Shown: positions 26,733 through 36,140 of the stretch, piece after piece
Layout of the letters: every line of letters starts with the position of its first letter
Position numbering within the stretch: the first letter of the stretch is position 1
Assembly: GCA_023391415.1 (NCBI GenBank)
Contig: JAEWAY010000012.1
Location: 248,001 to 312,000, forward strand
Source of the DNA: Bacteroidota bacterium
GTDB taxonomy: Bacteria > Bacteroidota > Bacteroidia > Cytophagales > Cytophagaceae
DNA length: 64,000 bases
Reading direction: 5' to 3'
The notes under the pieces: generated by a model
The model's database searches: none
What the model saw: only the letters and a program-made list of their open reading frames with translations
What the model was told of the DNA's origin: nothing
Translations under genes and position numbers: made by a program

Positions 26733-28769
26733 TTATTGTTCCCTGCCATGCAGATCGACGCGAATAGCCTTTTGGCCATGGGCGGTCCCGCAAATAAAAA
26801 GCTGGTTAAAAGGATCATACTGTATATGATCATAAGTAATGGGAATGACAATCGAGCCATTACGATCCAGTACGCCATGAAGCCCCCGAAGATTGACGAT
26901 AAAATATCCTCCTTTTACTTCCCTGATCTTTTCATAACGAACGGGTAGCAGTTCCTCGCCCCATTCATCTGTGAGTCCGTAGCGACCGGACTGTTCCAAA
27001 AGATATTTGCCCGTAGTCGTCACTTTTAGTCCATCGCTGGGGGCGTGCAATTCCCTGCCTTCCTTATTGACCAGGTTGTACTTGCCTTTGCCGTATACGA
27101 TCGCGCAACCGTTGACAAAGGGCCAGACCTGATCGTAATAAGGTTGCACTTTAAGTGTCTCATCCGTATTGACAAAGCCCCATTTATTATTAATTTTGAC
27201 CGCGATCATGCCTTCGGAGGCGTTGCCCGCGTCCGGATACTGGGGAGACACGTACACGTTGCCTTTCGTATCGATAAATCCGTAACGGCCTTTTATCAAA
27301 ACCCTGGCGTAGTTTTCATAAAAAGGAAATATTCGCTCAAACTTTTCCGTGAGAGGCATTGAATAACGCCCTGACCGATCGATAATGCCCCATTTATTAC
27401 CAAGTCGGACCGCGGAGAAACCGTCTACGGAAGGTTCCGTTACATAATCATATTTACAGGGGACGATCAACTGGTCGTCGGAGGATAAAAGTCCCACTTT
27501 GCCTTTTTTACTCACCTGAATAAGGTTTGGCTTCAATAACTGAAAATCGTCATAGCTGGCCCTGGTCACGCGCCAGATCTTATGATCGTTGCGATCCATC
27601 CAGAAAAGGTCCGCCCGGTAAAAAGGAATTTCATCATTAGAGATTATCTCCTCTCCCTTCGGGTTGATCATATAGCGCTTTCCGGATTGATAATCTACTA
27701 CTTCGGCCAGGCCATTGTAAAACGGCCCCGCGTGTGAAAAACGAAAAGGTATCACGGTTTCTCCCCGCGTATTCAGGTACCTCCAGATACCATTTTCCGC
27801 TCTCACCGGCACCAGTCCTTCTCCTGTTTCCCCTATATATGGATAGATGGTTGGTAGCACCTCCGCGCCGGACATGCTATATAACCCCCACCAGACTTTG
27901 CCTTCCTTATTCTTGAGAGCTCCGCGGATACTGAGACTATCCAGCAAAATCTTTTCATATACCGGTTTTAAAACCTCATTTCCATTGATATCGATAACTC
28001 CATATTTATCCCAAATTCGCACTACCAAGCGGCCGTTCTTTTCCAGGCCAATCGAATCATATTTGTACGCGGTCACCGGATTATTATGGACATCGACAAG
28101 ACCATACTTGCCAATCTTGTAATATTTCAGCACACCTTTGCCGGCGGGCGCCAGGCTGTCATAACGAAACTCACCCCGCTTTACATGATTCGAATCGCTC
28201 AGCTCCCAGTGATTGTACAAAAAGGCGTTGTATCTCTTCTGGCCCGTCACACGTTCCAGTTCACGATACTTAAACGGAATACGAACCTCTCCTTTCGAAG
28301 AAAGCGCCCCCCACAAACCATTTTTCTGGGCGACAATCAAGTCATTGTCAAAACGAAAATTGTTATAAACGCATTCCTGCTCCATCTTGCCATTCGCTCC
28401 ATAGAAGCCCCATAACCCTTCCTGATTCCGAACCGGAAAGATCTTGTCCTTCGCGGGGGCCACATCGGTATAGATAAAAGGAACAACCGGATTGCCTCTC
28501 TGGTCAATGACACCATGAAACGTATTTTTAACCACCACCGCGTAACCATTCCGAAAACCAGAGACTACCGTGTCGAATTGAGGCTTGATAACAAACTTGC
28601 CTTCTTTGTTGACAAACCCATACAAAACGCCTCTGACGTCTTTTGTAGTTTCCAATCTCGCTGGCGCCAATCCTTCACTGTGAGCCAGCATAGTAGTCTG
28701 CTGGCAAAAAGACTGAATGGTCAACAACAGCAATAAGACGATAAGAGGGTTGATTTTTTTCGCGAGCAT
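26733..28769 (-). CDS. Exported WG-repeat protein (about 15 repeats)
   Basis: 678 residues with a signal peptide (MLAKKINPLIVLLLLLTIQS). Nearly all of the rest is WG repeats (PF14903 type): units of about 45 residues with cores such as GLWGFYGANGK, GKYGLVDVHNNPV, GRYGFIDTKGNVYVSPQYPD, NKWGFVNTDETLKVQPYYDQ. About 15 copies are visible. The fold is probably a beta-rich solenoid or propeller; biochemical function is not established for most WG proteins. It follows a second WG-repeat gene by 4 bp, so the two form an operon and may interact. Confidence 0.85.
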   Translation of the reverse strand: MLAKKINPLIVLLLLLTIQSFCQQTTMLAHSEGLAPARLETTKDVRGVLYGFVNKEGKFVIKPQFDTVVSGFRNGYAVVVKNTFHGVIDQRGNPVVPFIYTDVAPAKDKIFPVRNQEGLWGFYGANGKMEQECVYNNFRFDNDLIVAQKNGLWGALSSKGEVRIPFKYRELERVTGQKRYNAFLYNHWELSDSNHVKRGEFRYDSLAPAGKGVLKYYKIGKYGLVDVHNNPVTAYKYDSIGLEKNGRLVVRIWDKYGVIDINGNEVLKPVYEKILLDSLSIRGALKNKEGKVWWGLYSMSGAEVLPTIYPYIGETGEGLVPVRAENGIWRYLNTRGETVIPFRFSHAGPFYNGLAEVVDYQSGKRYMINPKGEEIISNDEIPFYRADLFWMDRNDHKIWRVTRASYDDFQLLKPNLIQVSKKGKVGLLSSDDQLIVPCKYDYVTEPSVDGFSAVRLGNKWGIIDRSGRYSMPLTEKFERIFPFYENYARVLIKGRYGFIDTKGNVYVSPQYPDAGNASEGMIAVKINNKWGFVNTDETLKVQPYYDQVWPFVNGCAIVYGKGKYNLVNKEGRELHAPSDGLKVTTTGKYLLEQSGRYGLTDEWGEELLPVRYEKIREVKGGYFIVNLRGLHGVLDRNGSIVIPITYDHIQYDPFNQLFICGTAHGQKAIRVDLHGREQ

Positions 28770-28773
28770 CGGT

Positions 28774-30036
28774 TTATTTTTCCAAGGGATATTTTATTTT
28801 TTTAAGCGCTACCGGATTTCCCGCCACAACGCGGTTATTCATAAACGAGACATTCCGATAGTTTTCCGGTATTATGATATTCTGGCTGTAATCAATTACT
28901 CCGTACCGGCCATGTTTGAGTACGGCGACAAGTCCATTGCCCCAGTCCGTAAGATCCAGATACCTCGGGATCACTATTTCCTCTCCATCACGATTGGCTA
29001 GTCCCGTCTTTCCATTCAACCGTAAATACCAGTTGCCAAACTCATTTTCCTCAACTAAATCAAATCCGTAAGCGTTCCGTAAGCCGCCCTTTTTGTCTAC
29101 AAAGTTATACTTTCCGTCTTTTTTAACCTTGGCCGACGCGCCTGAAAAAGGCCAGGCCTCGTCAAAGAAGGGCTGTATCGCGATTTCTTCATTACGATCG
29201 ATATATCCCCATTTTCCAAGAATTTTTACAGGCGCGAGCTCCTCCGAAAATTGCCTTACATCCTCATACTGGATGGAAATACGTATTCTGCCGAGCGTAT
29301 CTATAAAGCCATAAAGCTTATCCCGCTCCACCGCGATAAGACCATCCTGACAAGGCGATACCATGTTGTACAGTACAGACAAACTATCTGCCAGCGAATC
29401 CGTCAACGCGCAGCGCGTATCCGGTAGTTTGGGTGATTCCGGAAAAAACGCTCGTCGTTCCTCGCCTGAAAAGGCATCGATCCCGCGGCGGACGATCCGG
29501 CCGTTTCTGTACAAAAGCCAATCAGAGTCTTCCAATCCCAGACTATCGGCCAGGCAAGTAAAAATCCGTTCGCCTCGGAGCGTATAGACCTCCCACTTGT
29601 CAAAAGACCACAAACGCGTATCGCCATCGACATAATCAATAGCCTTATACGCCGGACTTTCAATCACTTTTCCGGCAAGGTCCGCCACGCCATATTCAAA
29701 CTCCGGCGACTCTAGCAAGATATATGAACGCTTATACTCCAGGCTTCCATATCGAAAATCGAGTACGACGCTTCCTTTCCGGTTGATAATACCACCTCGC
29801 GTGACTCCATCCCCGCGCCGTCCCACTCCAGCGATACCATTGTGAAAATCGAAAAAAACCGTATCGTATACAGGAGCGACAACAAAGCGACCCTTTGGAT
29901 TGACAAAGCCCCATTTGGGAGAAGCGCCGGCTTCCGTCACCTTGCGGGCAGTCAGAGATTTCTGAGCTTCGGCCGCCTCCGTCATCAGCCCGATCAAAAT
30001 CACGATATTATATAGTAATCGGCGAAAAACGCTCAT
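28774..30036 (-). CDS. Exported WG-repeat protein (about 8 repeats), first gene of a WG pair
   Basis: 420 residues from the ATG at 30036, chosen because it starts a good signal peptide (MSVFRRLLYNIVILIGLMTE); an upstream ATG 14 codons earlier would add a poor hydrophobic leader. About eight WG repeats are visible (PKWGFVNPKGRFVVAPVYD, DKLYGFIDTLGRIRISIQ, GKWGYIDRNEEIAIQPFFD, GRYGVIDYSQNIIIPENY). In the middle (residues about 175-215) is a non-repeat stretch. The downstream WG gene begins 4 bp after its stop. Function unknown; shared layout suggests the two arose by duplication and divergence. Confidence 0.82.
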   Translation of the reverse strand: MSVFRRLLYNIVILIGLMTEAAEAQKSLTARKVTEAGASPKWGFVNPKGRFVVAPVYDTVFFDFHNGIAGVGRRGDGVTRGGIINRKGSVVLDFRYGSLEYKRSYILLESPEFEYGVADLAGKVIESPAYKAIDYVDGDTRLWSFDKWEVYTLRGERIFTCLADSLGLEDSDWLLYRNGRIVRRGIDAFSGEERRAFFPESPKLPDTRCALTDSLADSLSVLYNMVSPCQDGLIAVERDKLYGFIDTLGRIRISIQYEDVRQFSEELAPVKILGKWGYIDRNEEIAIQPFFDEAWPFSGASAKVKKDGKYNFVDKKGGLRNAYGFDLVEENEFGNWYLRLNGKTGLANRDGEEIVIPRYLDLTDWGNGLVAVLKHGRYGVIDYSQNIIIPENYRNVSFMNNRVVAGNPVALKKIKYPLEK

Positions 30037-30180
30037 GGTTAAAACTACTATTTTTTGATAAAAATGGATAAAAAGCATTTATATTGCACATTATTCGCGC
30101 GGGATTTGTTCAAGATAACGAAAAGTATGACGCGGCGCGCGTTACATGAACAACTATTATTTTATAGCCTAATCGACCCA

Positions 30181-30981
30181 ATGAAATTTTTAAAGAAAAT
30201 CTATACCGGATGGTGTATATTCTGGTTTTTAATTGTTTTCTTACTATTGTATCCCTTTTTTCTTTTGTTTCTGCGCGATAAAAGAACCTATCCCCAGGCT
30301 CATTTTATGAATAAGGTCTGGGCTTACGCTGTTTTTTTCATTACTACTGTGCGTTGGAAAATAGAATGGAGGTACAAGCCTCAAAAAAACGACCCGGTAG
30401 TATATACTCCTAATCATTCAAGCTATCTCGATATTCCGAGCTTGTGTCTGGCGACTCCTTATTATTTTGTATTTGTCGGTAAAAGCTCGCTCGCCAAAGT
30501 CCCCTTGTTCGGCTATATGTTCAGAAAATTATATATATCCGTAAACCGAAACAACGGGGTAAGCAAATATAAAGTTATTGAAGAAGCGGGCAAACATATC
30601 GACCGGGGTCGTTCCATCGCCATATTTCCCGAGGGAACTATCCCCAGGGAAAACAATCCCGCCTTAATTCCATTCAAGGACGGGCCATTCAGAATCGCGA
30701 TCCAGAAGCAGGTTCCTATCGTACCGGTAACCATTCCCTACAACTGGATTATTCTTCCCGACAACGGTAAGGACGTCACCATACGGCGACACCTGATGAA
30801 AATCATCTATCACGAGCCTATAAGTACCAAAGGAATGACCATGGATGATTTGGACAAATTACGGGCGATGACCTACGAGGTTATTTATGAAGAATTAAAA
30901 AAACACAATCAACAATTGAACAAGACGGAGAACATTAATAACTTTGATATCCATTTTGAAAAGAAAATATCGCGGGCATGA
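30181..30981 (+). CDS. plsC: 1-acyl-sn-glycerol-3-phosphate acyltransferase
   Basis: 266 residues from the ATG at 30181 (begins MKFLKKIYTGWCIFWFLIVF; the open frame continues upstream but without a family-like sequence). It adds the second acyl chain to lysophosphatidic acid at the inner membrane. Seen: an N-terminal membrane segment (12-32), the catalytic NHSSYLD motif (HX4D, His79 and Asp84), the KSSLAKVPLFGYMFRKL block, the FPEGT motif and the VPIVPVTIPYNW segment. The gatC gene overlaps its stop by 4 bp, a coupling with no obvious functional link. The C-terminal tail is Lys-rich and likely cytoplasmic. Confidence 0.92.
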   Translation: MKFLKKIYTGWCIFWFLIVFLLLYPFFLLFLRDKRTYPQAHFMNKVWAYAVFFITTVRWKIEWRYKPQKNDPVVYTPNHSSYLDIPSLCLATPYYFVFVGKSSLAKVPLFGYMFRKLYISVNRNNGVSKYKVIEEAGKHIDRGRSIAIFPEGTIPRENNPALIPFKDGPFRIAIQKQVPIVPVTIPYNWIILPDNGKDVTIRRHLMKIIYHEPISTKGMTMDDLDKLRAMTYEVIYEELKKHNQQLNKTENINNFDIHFEKKISRA

Positions 30982-31265
30982 ATATCGATAAAGAGGTCAT
31001 AAAAAAAATAGCGCATCTGGCCAAACTGGAACTCAACGAGGAAGCTGAGCGGAACATGCATAAGGATTTCAACAAAATTCTGGGTTGGATGGACAAGCTG
31101 AATGAAGTCGATACAGATCAGGTAGAGCCTCTTATCCACATGTCGGAAGAAGTCAATGTATTACGAGAAGACATCGCTCGTAACGCCCTATCTCATGAGG
31201 AAGCGTTGAAAAACGCGCCTAAAAAAGATTCTGATTATTTCAGAGTGCCCAAATTTCTGGGTTAA
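30978..31265 (+). CDS. gatC: Glutamyl-tRNA(Gln)/aspartyl-tRNA(Asn) amidotransferase subunit C
   Basis: 95 residues, normal size. GatC holds the GatA and GatB subunits together in the enzyme that converts Glu-tRNA(Gln) to Gln-tRNA(Gln). Seen: N-terminal KIAHLAKLELNEEA, then KILGWMDKLNEVDTDQVEPL, and the C-terminal NAPKKDSDYFRVPKFLG typical of the family. The ATG overlaps the plsC stop (ATGA). gatA and gatB are not in the window, which is common because gatC is often separate in Bacteroidota. Confidence 0.95.
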   Translation: MNIDKEVIKKIAHLAKLELNEEAERNMHKDFNKILGWMDKLNEVDTDQVEPLIHMSEEVNVLREDIARNALSHEEALKNAPKKDSDYFRVPKFLG

Positions 31266-31353
31266 GACGCTCATCGTGTCTTCCGGATATGGTATTCGCT
31301 TTTTCAATTAAACATTTCTTGTTTACTTTGCATCCTTTGTGGCAAAATAACAT

Positions 31354-34300
31354 ATGAAGGATTTGTTTTTTTGGAAATACTGGGACAAAAACCAGAAGTT
31401 TGTTTTCCTACCTTTCTTGTCGCTGGCTTTCTGCTCAAGTCTTTTTTGGATAGCCGGATGGATTCTGGGTCAGGACATAACGCTTTCATGGACTACCAGT
31501 CCGGAATTCAACGCGGTATATACGCCAATCGATCATTTTGTCCAGCATCTCCTTCAGTATACCATCGACGTCAATAGCTTTCTGGTAAGAGAGTCCTTCG
31601 CGGTAGGTCCCCCTCAAATACACCCTCTGAGCAGCTATCTTTATCTGGCGCTGGTTATCATTGGCTTTCTTTCGCTATTAACAAGCGTTACCTTTCAGGA
31701 TACTGTTCAGTTTACATTGGGAATGGCTTTTTTTCTGCTTTTTCTCGTTACGTTACAAACAGAACTATTGGGGATCTTTGGACTGAAAAACAGAGCGTTC
31801 CTGTTTCTAGCTATTTTCCTTTATCTGCCACTCGGCTACTATTTCCAAACGTTCAACAAAGAGTATGACTACTTCCGGCGGTTTGCCGCGTTTCTGACGC
31901 TTACAATCGTTCTCGGCGTTATTCCCGCGTTTACATCGACAGCCCCGGCTCCCTATTTTCACATAGCGAATTTCAGCACTCCGGTTCCTATCGTGATCGC
32001 GTTGCTTTTCATGGCCCTGACAGCTTACGATCTCATTCAATTGTTTCTCTATCTCGTTACAAATAGCAAAAGCTCGAATCCTTCGGGAAGACTTCTCAAC
32101 TTTATTCTGATATCCGTTTTGTACCTGAGCAATTTGTTCATGGCTCTGGCGGCGAGACTCGGCTACCTGAGCGACGATTTGCTGTTCATCAATCCCTTTA
32201 TCATTTATCTTTTCGGATCCATCGCGGGCTTGTGGATATTCAAGAGAAAACTCCAGGGAACCTCCATGCGCTTCAACCCTGTGGGAGCCTTTTACTACAT
32301 TGGCTGCATGCTTATCAGCAACGCGGTGATCGGTCTGGCCTTTATTACGGACAACGACCCGATGATCGAAATGTTTAACTATGGAATCATCTATACCTAT
32401 AGCGCGTTCGGCCTCATTTTTCTCTTCTATGTACTAATCAATTTCGGGGATCTTTTCAGCAAAAACGTCCCCATTTACAAGGTTGTATATCAACCACGCA
32501 GGTCTCCTTATTTCATCATGCAAGGTATCAGCGCGGTCATCGTACTGGCGCTCACGTTGCAGGCGAACCGGTTTCCATACTTTATGGGTGTGGCGGGTTA
32601 CTACAACCTCTGCGGAGACCTGTACACGCATATAAACGATCACACCCTCGCTGTGGAATATTACAAAAACGGCTACCATTACGCTTTCCAGAACCACAAA
32701 AGTAATTACTCCCTCGGCGCGCTCGCGCTCGCTCAAGGTGACCAAAGGACCGCGCAGGAACGATTTACACAGGCTCTCGCCAGAAACCCGAGTCCACAAG
32801 CGTATATACAGCTCTCCAACATTTACAAGGAAGCCAGCATGTTTTTTCCTTCTCTTTTCATGCTACAGGACGGCATAGAGGAGTTTCCCGGCAATAAATA
32901 CATCGCCAATAACTTGGGACTGCTTTCAGAAAAAGCGGGCTCCGTTGATTCCGCTTTTATTTATCTTGATCAGGCGACGGAAAACGACAAAATAAAGTCC
33001 ATAGCGGCCGGCAATATGCTCGCGCTGCTAATCGACCGGAAGCTTGTAAAGGAGGCGGATAGTGTTAGCCGGTCTTTTAAAGACGCGCCGGGAACAGGAT
33101 TCCTGAGCAATGAGCTTCTGGCCCGCCTGTTGAATCACGAAAATTGGGAAAAACAAATTCCCGCCAGATTGTATGAGGACAGTCTGCTGACTGGTTCCGG
33201 ATTTTCCTTTTGGTACAATTACGGATTGTCTGAAGCGCGAACGCCGGGGAACAACGTTACGACTCATCTTGAAAAACTTTCTCGTATTCCGGAAAACCAA
33301 CACTACCGGAAGCATCTGGAAACTATGATAGCGCTTAATAAGTGGTTTACCGGAAGTAAATTTGACGCCCTTCGTCAACTGGACATACTACGATCGCTCA
33401 ATTTCGAAACCGCCCCCTATTACAATAAACTGGCAGGTATGCTTTTATTCAGGCAACGCTCCTATCACAACGCGCTTGAGTTTCTGAAAGAAGCTCATCG
33501 GGAAGTAGATCAGGAAGCTATGCTGTATTACGCCATCGCCTTGATTGAAACGGATCAGACGAAGGAAGGCCTGGAATGGTTAAAAAAGCTGCGAGAATCC
33601 GAACTGGAAGATATAAAAGCGGTAGCTATCAACCTGTCCCTTGTGCTAAATACCCAAGATATCGATGAAGCCAAAAACTGGGACGACGCGCTCAAATACC
33701 AATATCTGCATTTTAAAATCGGAAATCTGAGTGAAAACGAACGTTTTCGGTTGTTTGAAGAAATCAGGGATGAAAACATACGTATCCTGGCCATTTCAGA
33801 ATTGATGAAAGACTATCTTAACCGAGGCATGGTCGCTGAAGCCAGACGGCTATTCAATCTTCCCGGCATATCGTCGGACAATGACAACTGGTACTCAAAA
33901 GAACTCAATCTGCAGTACCTCCGTCTGCTCACCGACGAACAACAATGGGAGGAACTGTCCTCCGCCTCAAAAAAAACGCGTCTGAACGATTATGTAAAAG
34001 ACGATGTGAAGCTGTTTGAAGCAATCGCCTCGTCTCAACTTGGCGACGCTGAAAACGCGGAAAAGCTGTTTGAAGAAGGACTTGTCCGCAACCCCTTCAA
34101 CGCTACCATGAATTTATACGCCGCGGACTTTTACAAGAGAATCGGAAAAGATGAAAAAGCGTACGACATTCTGGTCACGGGACTAGAACTTGATCCTAAA
34201 AATACGCGGTTACTAAAGGCTTATATTCAAATGGCTCTTCATTTGAATCTCGACACGTTTGCCGGCGACGCTCTGGAAGAACTTCAAAAACTACTTCCCG

Positions 34301-34377
34301 CCAGTGATTTTAAAGCTTTCACCTCCGCCATGGAAAAACGCGATACGAAAAACGACACCGATGAAAATATATACTAA
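31354..34377 (+). CDS. Large multi-TM membrane protein with C-terminal TPR repeats
   Basis: 1007 residues. The first 400 residues hold about ten hydrophobic segments (for example LPFLSLAFCSSLFWIAGWIL, LYLALVIIGFLSLLTSV, FGLIFLFYVLINFGDL). From about 430 to the end is a long helical repeat region with TPR-like units (LCGDLYTHINDHTLAVEYYK, GALALAQGDQRTAQERFTQA, LFEEGLVRNPFNATMNLYAA, YDILVTGLELDPKNTRLLKA). The fold suggests a membrane-anchored scaffold that binds partner proteins; no enzyme motif is visible. The 3' end overlaps the next gene by 17 bp. Related Bacteroidota proteins of this layout are uncharacterised as far as I know. Confidence 0.75.
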   Translation: MKDLFFWKYWDKNQKFVFLPFLSLAFCSSLFWIAGWILGQDITLSWTTSPEFNAVYTPIDHFVQHLLQYTIDVNSFLVRESFAVGPPQIHPLSSYLYLALVIIGFLSLLTSVTFQDTVQFTLGMAFFLLFLVTLQTELLGIFGLKNRAFLFLAIFLYLPLGYYFQTFNKEYDYFRRFAAFLTLTIVLGVIPAFTSTAPAPYFHIANFSTPVPIVIALLFMALTAYDLIQLFLYLVTNSKSSNPSGRLLNFILISVLYLSNLFMALAARLGYLSDDLLFINPFIIYLFGSIAGLWIFKRKLQGTSMRFNPVGAFYYIGCMLISNAVIGLAFITDNDPMIEMFNYGIIYTYSAFGLIFLFYVLINFGDLFSKNVPIYKVVYQPRRSPYFIMQGISAVIVLALTLQANRFPYFMGVAGYYNLCGDLYTHINDHTLAVEYYKNGYHYAFQNHKSNYSLGALALAQGDQRTAQERFTQALARNPSPQAYIQLSNIYKEASMFFPSLFMLQDGIEEFPGNKYIANNLGLLSEKAGSVDSAFIYLDQATENDKIKSIAAGNMLALLIDRKLVKEADSVSRSFKDAPGTGFLSNELLARLLNHENWEKQIPARLYEDSLLTGSGFSFWYNYGLSEARTPGNNVTTHLEKLSRIPENQHYRKHLETMIALNKWFTGSKFDALRQLDILRSLNFETAPYYNKLAGMLLFRQRSYHNALEFLKEAHREVDQEAMLYYAIALIETDQTKEGLEWLKKLRESELEDIKAVAINLSLVLNTQDIDEAKNWDDALKYQYLHFKIGNLSENERFRLFEEIRDENIRILAISELMKDYLNRGMVAEARRLFNLPGISSDNDNWYSKELNLQYLRLLTDEQQWEELSSASKKTRLNDYVKDDVKLFEAIASSQLGDAENAEKLFEEGLVRNPFNATMNLYAADFYKRIGKDEKAYDILVTGLELDPKNTRLLKAYIQMALHLNLDTFAGDALEELQKLLPASDFKAFTSAMEKRDTKNDTDENIY

Positions 34378-34912
34378 AACCGGAGATCAGGGCCAGACGA
34401 GCTTATATGGTGGCAAACGCGTATGCAAAAGCGATCTCCGGATCGACTCCATTGGTCATGTCGACGAGCTCAACGCGTATATAGGTCTTCTCTCTTCCTT
34501 CGAAACGGATCGGGAGAGAATCATGTTCCTGACTCGAATTCAGAACAACCTGTTCACGGTCGGGGCGCTTCTCGCGGCGGATACGGACAAACCGGGATTA
34601 AAGCTACCCGAACTGAGCCATGAAGAAACACGGGCTCTGGAAGATCAAATGGACAAAATGAGCGAAGCGCTCGCTCCGATGACCGCGTTTATCCTGCCCG
34701 GAGGAAACCAGCATATCGCTTATGGGCATATCGCCAGAGCTGTTTGTCGAAGAGCGGAAAGGTCGGTTGTCGGACTCACAGCGGAAAATTCGCACTACGC
34801 GTTGATCATCACGTATCTGAACCGGCTCTCCGATTATCTGTTTATACTATGCAGAAAAATCGCTCAGGAAGCCGGAATTGAGGAAATGAAATGGCTTCCG
34901 GTCAAAAACTAA
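34361..34912 (+). CDS. Cob(I)yrinic acid a,c-diamide adenosyltransferase (PduO type)
   Basis: 183 residues from the ATG at 34361, which begins MKIYTKTGDQGQTSLYGGKR, the conserved start of PduO-type ATP:cob(I)alamin adenosyltransferases. A longer frame begins upstream but lies inside the TPR gene and is not family-like. The enzyme transfers the adenosyl group of ATP to cobalamin to make adenosylcobalamin. Also seen: GHVDELNAYIGLLSS, PGGNQHIAYGHIARAVCRRA and the C-terminal ALIITYLNRLSDYLFILCRK. The 17-bp overlap with the TPR gene implies coupled expression. No other cobalamin genes are nearby. Confidence 0.93.
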   Translation: MKIYTKTGDQGQTSLYGGKRVCKSDLRIDSIGHVDELNAYIGLLSSFETDRERIMFLTRIQNNLFTVGALLAADTDKPGLKLPELSHEETRALEDQMDKMSEALAPMTAFILPGGNQHIAYGHIARAVCRRAERSVVGLTAENSHYALIITYLNRLSDYLFILCRKIAQEAGIEEMKWLPVKN

Positions 34913-34927
34913 AACTATATAAATATT

Positions 34928-36005
34928 ATGAATACTGATCAGATAAAGGATTTAAAGGCCCGTGTGACGGCTTTGAGGAGGTATCTTTGACTATGACAAC
35001 AAGAAAAAAGCGATTATAGAAAAAGAAGAGCGAACTACCGCTCCTGATTTCTGGGACGATCCTAAGGAAGCCGAAAAAATTCTGAAAGACATCAAAAATC
35101 AGAAAATATGGACGGATAATTTCGAGTTTGCCGAAAAACTTATGAATGACCTGGAGACTCTGTTTGAGTTTTATGAAGAAGGCGACGTAAGCGAACAGGA
35201 AATAGAAAGTGAATGCCGGAAAGTGGAGAAAAAAGTAGAGGAGCTGGAATTCAAAAAGATGCTTAGCAATGAGGAAGATCAGCTAAGCGCCATCATCGAA
35301 ATCAATCCGGGGGCGGGCGGCACCGAAAGCAACGACTGGGCCTCCATCCTGATGCGGATGTATATCATGTGGGGAGAAGCCCATAAGTTTACCGTACGGG
35401 AACTAAACTATCAGGCCGGAGAAGTTGCCGGCGTAAAATCCGTAACTCTTGAAATAGATGGAGATTTCGCTTATGGCTATCTCAAATCGGAAATCGGAGT
35501 ACACCGGCTGGTACGTATCTCTCCCTTTGACTCTGGCGGAAGAAGACATACCTCTTTCGCGTCGGTTTTCGCCTATCCGGTTATCGACGACTCTATCAAC
35601 ATTGAGATCAATCCGGCGGATATCGACTGGGATACCTTCCGTTCGGGCGGCGCTGGCGGTCAAAATGTAAACAAAGTAGAAACCGCTGTCCGTCTTCGTC
35701 ACAAACCCTCCGGCATCATTATAGAATGTCAGCAGGAACGCTCCCAGTTGCAAAACAAGGAGAAAGCCATGAAAATGCTAAAGTCGAGGCTATATCAGCT
35801 TGAAATCGAAAAGAGGAACGAAGCCAGAGCTGAAATTGAAAGCTCGAAAAAGAAAATCGACTTTGGTTCCCAGATCCGGAACTATGTATTGCATCCCTAC
35901 AAACTGATAAAAGACCTGCGCACAGGTCTGGAGCGAACAGACGTACAAAATGTCCTGGATGGAGACATTGATGATTATATCAAAGCCTATCTGATACAAA
36001 CCTAA
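34928..36005 (+). CDS. prfB: Peptide chain release factor 2, with programmed +1 frameshift
   Basis: The frame opens at ATG 34928 (MNTDQIKDLKARVTALRRYL) and stops at the in-frame TGA at 34988-34990. A +1 shift at CTT TGA C then gives DYDNKKKAIIEKEE and continues to 36005; the total is 358 residues, normal for RF2. RF2 reads UGA and UAA stops and triggers release. Seen: the SPF anticodon-like tripeptide in VRISPFDSGGRRHTS and the catalytic GGQ (35655-35663) in SGGAGGQNVNKVETAV. Low RF2 favours the shift, so the gene controls itself. A terminator hairpin follows. Confidence 0.97.
34976..34991 (+). promoter_or_regulatory. prfB programmed frameshift site
   Basis: AGGAGG (34976-34981), three bases, then CTT TGA C (34985-34991). 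The Shine-Dalgarno-like hexamer lies at the spacing known for prfB in other bacteria, where it pairs with 16S rRNA and promotes the +1 slip at CUU when UGA decoding by RF2 is slow. Confidence 0.95.
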
Positions 36006-36011
36006 TTTTTT

Positions 36012-36047
36012 CCGGAATGACCCGTATCGGGTTATTCCGGTATTTTT
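36012..36047 (+). terminator. Rho-independent terminator after prfB
   Basis: Hairpin CCGGAATGACCCG / CGGGTTATTCCGG with a small loop and a T-run (ATTTTTTTA), 7 bp after the prfB stop. Confidence 0.9.
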
Positions 36048-36140
36048 TTATTCCTCAAACTTTACTCTTTTTATCAAAGATTTCTAACTTGCCTCCCCTA
36101 AACATTTTAACCCGATCGCGTATTTTTTGTAAAGAGTCAT

